From positions 1-37,118 of the forward strand of contig JAHYJO010000015.1 in NCBI GenBank assembly GCA_019429125.1: a stretch of 37,118 nucleotides of DNA, read 5' to 3'. The notes below the pieces were generated by a model. The model saw only the letters and a list, made by a program, of their open reading frames with translations, was not told where the DNA came from and did not search any database. The DNA is from Nanobdellati archaeon. GTDB lineage: Archaea > EX4484-52 > GLR71. Each line of letters starts with the position of its first letter. The first letter of the stretch is position 1. The translations under genes were made by a program, and so were the position numbers. Below, in pieces: positions 25,499-32,096 of the stretch.

Positions 25499-27385
25499 TC
25501 AAATCCTGTAAAACTCATAAAGCTCAGCTGACAAGTCACCGCTTATATATATCTGAGCCTCGCGCGGAAGAAGCCCCCTGTAAGGATTCCATAAAAATCT
25601 CTTATCCATAAGGACAATGACACCCCTATCCGTCTCAGACCTTATACACCTGCCTGCCGTCTGCATAACTTTGTTCATCGCAGGATAAGTATATCCATAA
25701 TCCCATCCTTTCTTAAACTTCATCTCGTAATAATTAATTAATGCTTGGTTCTTTATATCTGGCCTTTCAAGTGGAAGCCCCACAACAACTACCCCATTCA
25801 TGATCTCGCCCGGAAAATCCACACCCTCACTAAAGTTAGCCCCGACAACCGCAAAAAGAGCCGCAGACTTATCAGTTTTCACAAAAGACGCAAATTTATT
25901 AAATAACATTTTCTTATCATTTTTAGTCATACCTCGTGCCTCAAGAAGTATCTCTTTATCAATTGTAAACTGTGCCATCAACTCATAGACCGTATTAAGC
26001 ATGCTATATGACGGAAAAAATACCCCCAAGTTTCCAGAAGTATTATTGATAACTTTCACAATATTGCCAGCAATCTTATATGACTGCTCCTCGCTCCGTT
26101 CAGTAAATTTAGTAGTCACATCATCTTTTATGAGAATCAGACAATTCTCGCGTGGAAAAGGAGAATCAAGAACAAGTGATTCCGTAAGCATCTTATTAAG
26201 ACCCAAAACTTCCATAAACATATCAACAGGAGTAAGAGTCCCTGACATAAGTATCACAGAATGAAGCTTCTCAAACAAGTTCTTTGTAAGCATAGAAGGA
26301 TCAAGACAATCATAGCATACCTCAAATCCTACAACACCCATAATATTCCTTTCAGTCTTAACAATCCTTACAAACCCTAAATCCAATCCACACCAATCAA
26401 GCAAGAACTTACCGACACCACCTATATAAGAAATCTTACGTTCATTGGTAACAATGTCTCCTGCAATGACCAATTCATTTACAAACTGATTAAAATCATC
26501 ATATACATCTTTTACAATTTTTACCAGAAATTCTTTTTTTGCTAGTTTCTCATCTTCTTTCCCAGTATGTGTGATACAATATTCATTTAGAATGTTCCTG
26601 AATTTACGCAGATTTTTTGATATGTCCTGAAAATTAAATTTATCAGATTCTTTTATCGCCTTATCTAAAACATCAGACGTAAGATGTGACGACATTAATT
26701 CACGCACCCTTCCAGGCACATTATGCGCCTCATCAATGACAAGTATTATATCCCCCATATCTTTCTCAAGCTTTGACAAAAACATTTTCTGCACAAACGG
26801 GTGAAGCATGTGATAATAATCAGCAATTATGACATTTGAATCTTTTAGGTATTGCATAAGTATCTCATAAGGACACAACTCATTCTGCAAGCAGATATCT
26901 TTGGCATCTTCAGAAGTCATGATATGTTCTTTTAGTTCACTTATAACCGAAACAGCCACAGGTGAAAGGTCCCCTCCTTTTTTAAATATCTTCTTGTAAT
27001 GCGAACATTTCTCTGAACCTTTAAGCTTCTTGCACATCTCAGACAAATTTTCAGAATTCTGCATTTTTGCATCTTCAAGCGCGCACAACCATCTTTTACC
27101 CACAATGTTTGCCACAGAAATGTCAATGTCTGGATTTTTTGCCTTGATAGCTTTCAAAGTATCAACAACAATTTTGTGTTGCATATGGCGTGGAGTCAGA
27201 AACACCACAGTCTTGTTGTTCTCAAGCGCATACTTAACAGCAGGCGCAAGCGCAGACACAGTTTTTCCGATACCTGTCGGTGCATGAACTACATAATTTT
27301 TTTTAGCTGAGAGACATTTATATACATCATCCATGAACTTAATCTGTCCAGGTCGTGTCTTATCAAAAGGAAAAAGAGTCTGCAT
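25499..27385 (-). CDS. XPD/Rad3-like (DinG-related) superfamily 2 helicase
   Basis: The 628-aa protein has the helicase motifs of the XPD/DinG group: Walker A APTGIGKT (residues 35-42), DEAH box VIDEAHNVPGR (D218, E219, H221), SGTLTPVDMF and a late QTAGRCIRSETDRG. Between Walker A and the DEAH box are cysteines at 101, 118, 127, 165 and 171; four of them probably hold the 4Fe-4S cluster typical of this group. Such enzymes unwind DNA 5' to 3' in repair. ATG at 27385 starts the usual LFPFDKTRPGQIKFM beginning. The SprT-like protease follows in the same operon, and the divergent ThiI-like gene starts 96 bases away. Confidence 0.9.
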   Translation of the reverse strand: MQTLFPFDKTRPGQIKFMDDVYKCLSAKKNYVVHAPTGIGKTVSALAPAVKYALENNKTVVFLTPRHMQHKIVVDTLKAIKAKNPDIDISVANIVGKRWLCALEDAKMQNSENLSEMCKKLKGSEKCSHYKKIFKKGGDLSPVAVSVISELKEHIMTSEDAKDICLQNELCPYEILMQYLKDSNVIIADYYHMLHPFVQKMFLSKLEKDMGDIILVIDEAHNVPGRVRELMSSHLTSDVLDKAIKESDKFNFQDISKNLRKFRNILNEYCITHTGKEDEKLAKKEFLVKIVKDVYDDFNQFVNELVIAGDIVTNERKISYIGGVGKFLLDWCGLDLGFVRIVKTERNIMGVVGFEVCYDCLDPSMLTKNLFEKLHSVILMSGTLTPVDMFMEVLGLNKMLTESLVLDSPFPRENCLILIKDDVTTKFTERSEEQSYKIAGNIVKVINNTSGNLGVFFPSYSMLNTVYELMAQFTIDKEILLEARGMTKNDKKMLFNKFASFVKTDKSAALFAVVGANFSEGVDFPGEIMNGVVVVGLPLERPDIKNQALINYYEMKFKKGWDYGYTYPAMNKVMQTAGRCIRSETDRGVIVLMDKRFLWNPYRGLLPREAQIYISGDLSAELYEFYRI

Positions 27386-27450
27386 ATCCTATCCGTTGTT
27401 TCAGAAGTTTTAAATGTGTAAGTGATTTCAAGATAAAATCCAACAATCTT

Positions 27451-27458
27451 TTTATATT
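27451..27458 (+). promoter_or_regulatory. TATA box of the ThiI-like gene
   Basis: TTTATATT is centred about 26 bases before the ATG at 27481. It supports this start over in-frame codons farther upstream. Confidence 0.55.
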
Positions 27459-27480
27459 TCTATCTTTTACAAAAATAACC

Positions 27481-28353
27481 ATGACACAACTTATCCTTTG
27501 CCGTTACGGTGAGCTCTGGCTCAAGTCAAAACCCGTAATGGATAAATTCTATTCAAAACTAATCTCCAACATGCAAAAGATGCTTGATAGAGAAGACGAT
27601 ATAGATTTCAAGATAATGAAAAAAAGAAACCGCGCATTCGTAAGAACAGACAACCCAGAGAAAGCAATAGAAATATTAAAACGAACCCCTGGCCTAATAT
27701 CAATATCCCCCGTACTAAAAACTGAAATGGATCTTGAAACTATAGAGACAGAACTCTTAAAACTTGCAGAAAAAAGACTTAAAGGCAACACAAAATCATG
27801 GGCAGTCAAAGTAAAAAGAGTAGGCACACACGATATAACAAGCAAAGAGATGGAATCCCGTTGGGGATTTGCAGTAGGCTCAATATATGATAATCCCGTA
27901 AACCTTTCAAAACCAGACATTGCATTAAATGTTGAAGTAAGAAACAGTTCAGCATACATATTCGCAGACACATACCAATGCGCAGGAGGATTGCCCGTAG
28001 GTGTTGAAGGAACAGTTGCCGCACTGATACAAAATGAAAAAGATGTAATAGCCACATACCTCATAATGAAACGAGGATGCGACGTCATAGCACTAACAAA
28101 TAATACACAACTAGCAAAAAAACTTCTCATATCCACACCACATCTTGAAATTATAGAGTTCAAGAAAGACTGGACAGACGCGCTTAAGGAAGCAATTGAA
28201 AAACACAATGCAAAAGCATTTGTCAGTGGAGAAAACTTAAAAAACCTGACAGATCTTGAAAAAGATATAAATCTTCCAATACTGAGACCATTAATAGGAA
28301 TTGATGACAACAAGATAAAAGAGATAAGAACAAATATATTTGTACTTGTTTAG
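27481..28353 (+). CDS. ThiI-like protein lacking the PP-loop
   Basis: ThiI makes 4-thiouridine in tRNA and has an N-terminal ferredoxin-like plus THUMP RNA-binding region followed by an ATP-pyrophosphatase domain. Here the first part is well kept (CRYGELWLKS, NRAFVRTD, WAVKVKRVGTHDITS, the QCAGGLPVG linker). The SGGxDS PP-loop that should follow VxALL is replaced by ALIQNEKDVIA. The later SLGQVASQT segment is also lost, while LPILRPLIGIDD is kept. The protein (290 aa) stops about 70-100 residues early. Catalysis of thiolation is therefore unlikely; RNA binding may remain. Its stop codon lies in the mobile element at 28341-28599. Removing the element and one target-site copy still gives a stop after NIF, so the short C-terminus predates the insertion. 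Confidence 0.8.
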   Translation: MTQLILCRYGELWLKSKPVMDKFYSKLISNMQKMLDREDDIDFKIMKKRNRAFVRTDNPEKAIEILKRTPGLISISPVLKTEMDLETIETELLKLAEKRLKGNTKSWAVKVKRVGTHDITSKEMESRWGFAVGSIYDNPVNLSKPDIALNVEVRNSSAYIFADTYQCAGGLPVGVEGTVAALIQNEKDVIATYLIMKRGCDVIALTNNTQLAKKLLISTPHLEIIEFKKDWTDALKEAIEKHNAKAFVSGENLKNLTDLEKDINLPILRPLIGIDDNKIKEIRTNIFVLV

Positions 28354-28605
28354 CTAAATTTTGTCTTACTTGCTTACGATTTTTTTGATAGGGTCATTAT
28401 TTGTTGAAATATTTTTAAGTTATAATTTTCTACATTACTTGCAGGCTATCGATTTTATAAAAAAGGAGTAAATATTTTTTAACAAAAATTAACTACACAT
28501 TTTCAAGCTGTAGCTATTGATTTTATAAAAAGTATAATGTATGTAAGTTACATCATGATGGTCGTAGCATGCCGATTATTTTTTTGCTAAACAAGTACAT
28601 ATATT
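28335..28605 (+). repeat. Putative 6-bp target-site duplication around the MITE
   Basis: TATATT is present at 28335-28340 and again at 28600-28605, directly flanking the element. In sequence this AT-rich a 6-bp match can arise by chance, so the support is moderate. Confidence 0.45.
28341..28599 (+). mobile_element. MITE-like non-autonomous element, complete copy
   Basis: This 259-bp element has perfect 14-bp terminal inverted repeats: TGTACTTGTTTAGC at 28341-28354 and GCTAAACAAGTACA at 28586-28599, nearly extendable to 18 with one mismatch. It is flanked by TATATT on both sides. A second copy in inverted orientation occupies 1-165. It has no open reading frame of useful size, so it is a non-autonomous element needing a transposase elsewhere. 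It contains two related internal stretches of the type CTATxGATTTTATAAAAA, at about 28446 and 28513. It supplies the last residues and stop of the ThiI-like gene. Confidence 0.8.
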
Positions 28606-28616
28606 TTAATTAAATT

Positions 28617-28781
28617 TCAATTATTCTTATTCGAAACCATACTTAGAACACCCGTTAAAACTTCATGAAGCCCACTTAAATCTGAATCATTATAACCCTA
28701 AAAAAACCCAGCGTCATCAACCATATCATAAATCTTACGATATGAAGAAGATAAACCACTTTCTATTTCCATACTAAACAT
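28617..28781 (-). pseudogene. Small reading frame interrupted by one in-frame TAG
   Basis: From ATG at 28781 the minus strand reads 27 residues (MFSMEIESGLSSSYRKIYDM, then VDDAGFF), then TAG at 28698-28700. It continues in the same frame for 26 residues (GYNDSDLSGLHEVLTGVL, then SMVSNKNN) to TGA at 28617. Composition is protein-like on both sides. Seven T precede the amber codon; changing their number does not keep the downstream frame. It is probably a decayed small gene; translation through TAG is unlikely because TAG is used as a normal stop nearby (for example at 4198). The family is unknown. Confidence 0.4.
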
Positions 28782-28785
28782 CACA

Positions 28786-28794
28786 TTTATTAAT
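28786..28794 (+). promoter_or_regulatory. TATA box of the Gins51 gene
   Basis: TTTATTAAT is centred 26 bases before the ATG at 28816. Confidence 0.45.
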
Positions 28795-28815
28795 TTAGAG
28801 ATCAAAATCAAAAAC

Positions 28816-29493
28816 ATGGCAAACATCCTAACATTCAGATTCTTAAGAGAACTACAAAAACAAGAAAGGACAACAAAGGAACTTGAAAAGCTAGACCCTG
28901 ATTTCTATAAGCAGGTCGCAAACTATATGGAAAAAAAGATGAGTCTTGACCTTAAAGATAATTCAGATTTCTCAACAAAACGAGACCTTGACCACACAAA
29001 GATAATAATTAAAGACATACTCAACAGACGAGAACGAAAAGTGATAAACCTTGCAATGTTGAGCGCACGAGAAAACATTCTACCAAAAAACATACTTCCT
29101 GAAGAGAAAGAACTTTTTGAAAAGATAACAACTGGAGTAAAAAAATACAGGAGCACTTTAGAATTCATATTTTATGATGAGAATGACGAGACTGGTGCAA
29201 CTGAAAAAAAAGAAAAAAAGATAAAAGACGGCATATCAAAACAGACACCAGAAAAAGAAAACACAAATAAAAACATAAAAACAGATGACGAAAATAAAAA
29301 TGACAATATAAACAACGAAAAAACACAACAAAAAACAGATACAATTAAAATAACTATCCTAGATAATGTCCCACAATTTATGGCAGCAGACGGCAAAGGT
29401 TACGGCCCTTTCAAAAAAAATGACTTTGTAGACATCCCGACAACAGCCGCAACGCTTTTAATAAAGATAAAAAAAGCAATAAAACACGAATAA
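28816..29493 (+). CDS. GINS complex subunit Gins51 (Gins15-type)
   Basis: GINS joins MCM and the Cdc45/RecJ-like protein in the archaeal replicative helicase. The 225-aa protein has the archaeal Gins51 arrangement. A helical A domain (about 1-118) shows LRELQKQERTTKELEKLDPDFY at the start, then DILNRRERKVINLAMLSAR and LPEEKELFEKI. A charged disordered linker rich in Lys, Asn and Asp covers about 120-176. The small B domain (about 177-225) has VPQFMAADGKGYGPFKKND. The domain order A-B is that of Gins51 rather than Gins23. It has its own TATA box and is followed after 11 bases by an MBL-fold hydrolase, probably in the same operon. Confidence 0.88.
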   Translation: MANILTFRFLRELQKQERTTKELEKLDPDFYKQVANYMEKKMSLDLKDNSDFSTKRDLDHTKIIIKDILNRRERKVINLAMLSARENILPKNILPEEKELFEKITTGVKKYRSTLEFIFYDENDETGATEKKEKKIKDGISKQTPEKENTNKNIKTDDENKNDNINNEKTQQKTDTIKITILDNVPQFMAADGKGYGPFKKNDFVDIPTTAATLLIKIKKAIKHE

Positions 29494-29504
29494 AAGATGA
29501 TTGC

Positions 29505-30281
29505 ATGAAAATACAATTTCTAGGAACTGCAGGCGGAAGGACCAGCGTCTCAAAACAATTGCGCACAAGTGGTGGCATATACATAGAAACCTCAGGCAAG
29601 AAACTGTATCTAGACCCTGGTCCGGGCGCACTTATACATTCAAGAAAAAACAATATCCCTATAGAAACCCTTGATGCTATACTTTTATCTCATGTGCACC
29701 AAGACCACACAAATGACATAAATACGATGATTGACGCCTGGAGTGAAGGTGGTAAAAACATAAAAGGAACACTTATTGGAAGCATAAGCGCAATAGATGG
29801 ATTTGAAGATATTGAAAAGATAGTTCTAAACTACCATAAAAACCATGTTAAAAAAATAATTGCAATGGTTGAGAATGATTCAACAGACATAGGGCAAGTC
29901 CATATAACCGCAACAAAGACACAACACAGCGACCCAAAAGGAATAGGTTTCATAATAAAAGGAGAATATAAAATACTATCATATATAGGTGACGGATGCT
30001 ATTTTGAAGGACTTGAAGAGTACCATAAAAATTCAGACATCTTAATTGTAAACAACATATTTCCAAGATCAAGAACAGATGCTGACAAAAAAATTGGATA
30101 TCACATGGACACCTATGGCACACTGAAACTCATAAATAAAATACGGCCTGAACTAGTCATACTCCAACATTTTGCACAGACAATACTAGCAATTGGACCC
30201 GAAAATGAAGCCAAATGGCTTGAAGAACAGAGTGGTGTAAAGGTTCTCGCAGCAAAAGATTTCGAAATATTTGAATTCTAA
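29505..30281 (+). CDS. MBL-fold metallo-hydrolase
   Basis: The 258-aa protein carries the metallo-beta-lactamase fold motifs: an early FLGTAGGRTSVS, HxHxDH in LSHVHQDH (H63, H65, D67, H68), TQHSDP as the third motif, GDG (Asp ligand) in YIGDGCYFE, and LQHF near the C-terminus. The layout is that of RNase Z / phosphorylcholine-hydrolase-like members with two Zn ions. It has no KH or beta-CASP domain. The substrate cannot be named. A GATGATTGC stretch before the ATG may serve as ribosome binding site. It is downstream of Gins51 by 11 bases, so a link to nucleic acid metabolism is possible. Confidence 0.85.
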   Translation: MKIQFLGTAGGRTSVSKQLRTSGGIYIETSGKKLYLDPGPGALIHSRKNNIPIETLDAILLSHVHQDHTNDINTMIDAWSEGGKNIKGTLIGSISAIDGFEDIEKIVLNYHKNHVKKIIAMVENDSTDIGQVHITATKTQHSDPKGIGFIIKGEYKILSYIGDGCYFEGLEEYHKNSDILIVNNIFPRSRTDADKKIGYHMDTYGTLKLINKIRPELVILQHFAQTILAIGPENEAKWLEEQSGVKVLAAKDFEIFEF

Positions 30282-30291
30282 AAAAATATAA

Positions 30292-30405
30292 TCAATGAAA
30301 TCTTTTCTCAAGATAATTCTTTAAATGTTTCTCACTAGGAAAAAACATTGACTTTTGAATTTCATAAAAATTGAACCATTTAACATCTAAATAACCAGTA
30401 TACAT
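30292..30405 (-). CDS. Possible small protein of 37 aa
   Basis: A minus-strand frame from ATG at 30405 to TGA at 30292 encodes 37 residues with protein-like composition (MYTGYLDVKWFNFYEIQKS, then MFFPSEKHLKNYLEKRFH). A TAG stands directly before the ATG. No ribosome binding site is obvious and no family is recognised. It could be a genuine small gene, a decayed remnant, or chance. Confidence 0.25.
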   Translation of the reverse strand: MYTGYLDVKWFNFYEIQKSMFFPSEKHLKNYLEKRFH

Positions 30406-30730
30406 CTAAAAGCCAAAGATATCAAAAATCACATAAAATCAATATTACCAAAAACATATTTTGAATAAACAATTAATGATTTAATATAAATGATTATATA
30501 AAATACACAAAAATACGATTTAATAGACAAATATAAACAGCATGAAACAAATTATAACGACTAAACAAAACATCAAAATATAGTTACTTTTCAATAACAA
30601 GCGCCGTCACAGACCAAAAACTTTATAATAGTTTAGATAAATATCAACTATTAAAGGTTACTTCAATGTAACCATCTATAAATTAAGTAATTTTTAAAAA
30701 AACTAAAAAAAATATTAAATGGTGATAACT
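30406..30730 (+). promoter_or_regulatory. Histone promoter and 5' region with hairpin
   Basis: No gene is seen here. CTTTATAATA at 30621-30630 is a good TATA box, with a transcription start expected near 30652. Directly after it GGTTAC, loop TTCAAT, GTAACC (30656-30673) forms a perfect 6-bp hairpin at or near the mRNA 5' end. A second TATA-like CTATAAATTA lies at 30675-30684. GGTGAT at 30721-30726 is a clear ribosome binding site four bases before the histone ATG. The rest is AT-rich spacer. Confidence 0.55.
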
Positions 30731-30901
30731 ATGAGTTATATCGTAAAAAGCAAAATAAGAGAATTGGCAAAAAAAATTGATGTCAGCATATCAAGCGAAG
30801 CAGATGAAGTAATCTCAAAAGCTGTTGAAGACATAATAAAAAAAGCTGCAAAAAGAGCTGAAGCAAACGGAAGAAAAACCGTAAAAGCAAGAGACATTTA
30901 A
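30731..30901 (+). CDS. Short histone-fold DNA-binding protein (DUF1931-like)
   Basis: The 56-aa protein begins SYIVKSKIREL and has a long central helix (EADEVISKAVEDIIKKAAKRAEA) followed by NGRKTVKARDI, the typical loop of archaeal histones. It ends at RDI, as do short DUF1931-type single-domain proteins of haloarchaea and small-genome archaea; canonical histones continue with a third helix of about ten residues. It probably compacts DNA as a dimer, though tetramer behaviour like HMf cannot be assumed. ATG at 30731 is set by GGTGAT four bases upstream; the ATG at 30719 overlaps that site. Confidence 0.8.
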   Translation: MSYIVKSKIRELAKKIDVSISSEADEVISKAVEDIIKKAAKRAEANGRKTVKARDI

Positions 30902-30910
30902 TTAAAATCT

Positions 30911-30935
30911 CTCTTTTCCTTTTTTATTTTTATTA
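30911..30935 (+). terminator. T-rich terminator after histone, overlapping the ogg promoter
   Basis: A T-rich tract (about 20 T of 25 bases) follows the histone stop. TTTTTATTTT at 30921-30930 is also placed about 26 bases before the next ATG, so terminator and TATA box share sequence. Confidence 0.4.
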
Positions 30936-30949
30936 TACAAATAAATAAC

Positions 30950-31612
30950 ATGTCTCAAAATTATGATTATATAAATCAATTGAAACAATCTTACATTGAC
31001 AAAAAAGAAGATATAGACAAAAGATTAGACTATTTCAGGTCAGTCTATAAAAAATCTGACAACTTCATATTCAAAGAGCTCTGTTTCTGTCTCCTGACAC
31101 CGCAATCTAAAGCACGATCCTGCAACATCGCAATCGAAAATATTTACAATAGCAACCTACTTTTCACAGCAACAGAAAAAAATATTGCAGATAACATAAA
31201 TCCGATTAGATTCAAAAACAACAAATCAAAGTACATTATCCTTGCGCGGACATTTTTCACAAATAAAGATACAAAAGATATATCGATAAAGAATCAAATA
31301 GACCTATTCCAAAACAACATACCAGAATTACGAAACTATCTTGTAAAAAACATAAAAGGCATGGGTATGAAAGAAGCAAGCCATTTCTTAAGAAATATAG
31401 GAAAAGGAGATAACATAGCGATACTTGACAGGCACATACTAAAAAACCTAAAAAGATACGGACAAATAACAGAAATACCCAGTACAATAACACCTAAAAG
31501 ATACATAGATATTGAAAATATAACAAAAACATTCTCAAAAAATACAAAGATTCCGATGGATGCCCTTGACCTTCTCTTTTGGTCAAATGAAACCGGGGAA
31601 ATATTCAAATGA
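30950..31612 (+). CDS. ogg: Ogg2-type N-glycosylase/DNA lyase
   Basis: This enzyme removes 8-oxoguanine from DNA and nicks the abasic site. The 220-aa protein has the archaeal Ogg2 features: ELCFCLLTPQSKAR early, a helix-hairpin-helix VKNIKGMGMKEASHFLRNIG with the catalytic lysine K141, and the catalytic aspartate D160 in AILDRHILKNL. The C-terminus ends LLFWSNETGEIFK as usual for the family. Length is normal. The start has a TATA-like element about 26 bases upstream, so it is probably leaderless. It lies between the histone and a small hypothetical gene on the same strand. Confidence 0.92.
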   Translation: MSQNYDYINQLKQSYIDKKEDIDKRLDYFRSVYKKSDNFIFKELCFCLLTPQSKARSCNIAIENIYNSNLLFTATEKNIADNINPIRFKNNKSKYIILARTFFTNKDTKDISIKNQIDLFQNNIPELRNYLVKNIKGMGMKEASHFLRNIGKGDNIAILDRHILKNLKRYGQITEIPSTITPKRYIDIENITKTFSKNTKIPMDALDLLFWSNETGEIFK

Positions 31613-31646
31613 ATAAATTATTAAATATTAGTGACAAAATATATAT

Positions 31647-32090
31647 ATGAATCCATTTCAAATAATAAAAAAGATACAAAAGATAGAATCAATTAACTTA
31701 AATAACCCAGAATATGTAGAAAATTATTTCAGATCACAATCTCCTTTTATGAAAAATGAAATAACTAAATATTATATACAGAAAAGTTGCGGCCAGATAC
31801 CAGACATATGCAAAGAGATTTATATTCAAAAAGAATACCCAATGCACATAAACCCAAAATTTCAAGCTTATGAGAATTATATAATCCTTGAAAGCATTAA
31901 AAACGATTCTGTCTGTACTTACAATTATAACCGATTACCTCCAGAACAAAAAGATGAAATCAACAGTATTTATGTAGATATACTGATGAAATCGATAACT
32001 ATAAACATATCAAAGGATTTCAAAGAGAAAATGAACGATATCAAAATTGAACATGAATTAAAACAAACAGCAATGCTTTCATTAAATTGA
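31647..32090 (+). CDS. Hypothetical protein next to ogg and uvrB
   Basis: I do not recognise this 147-aa protein. It is soluble, mainly helical by appearance (NPFQIIKKIQKIE; EYVENYFRSQSP; DEINSIYVDILMKSIT) and has three cysteines without a motif. TTAAATATTA near 31621-31630 may be its TATA box. It lies 34 bases after ogg on the same strand and converges on uvrB with only six bases between stop codons. Confidence 0.55.
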   Translation: MNPFQIIKKIQKIESINLNNPEYVENYFRSQSPFMKNEITKYYIQKSCGQIPDICKEIYIQKEYPMHINPKFQAYENYIILESIKNDSVCTYNYNRLPPEQKDEINSIYVDILMKSITINISKDFKEKMNDIKIEHELKQTAMLSLN

Positions 32091-32096
32091 CACCAA

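Noticed and set aside
28353-28353. Truncation of the ThiI-like gene by the mobile element
   Set aside because: Reconstructing the empty site still gives a stop codon at nearly the same place, so the truncation predates the insertion.
28698-28700. TAG recoded as a sense codon (pyrrolysine or suppressor)
   Set aside because: TAG is used as an ordinary stop elsewhere in the window and no pyl genes are visible.
30731-30901. Truncated histone pseudogene
   Set aside because: Ending at RDI without the third helix is the normal form of short DUF1931-type proteins, and RBS and start are intact.
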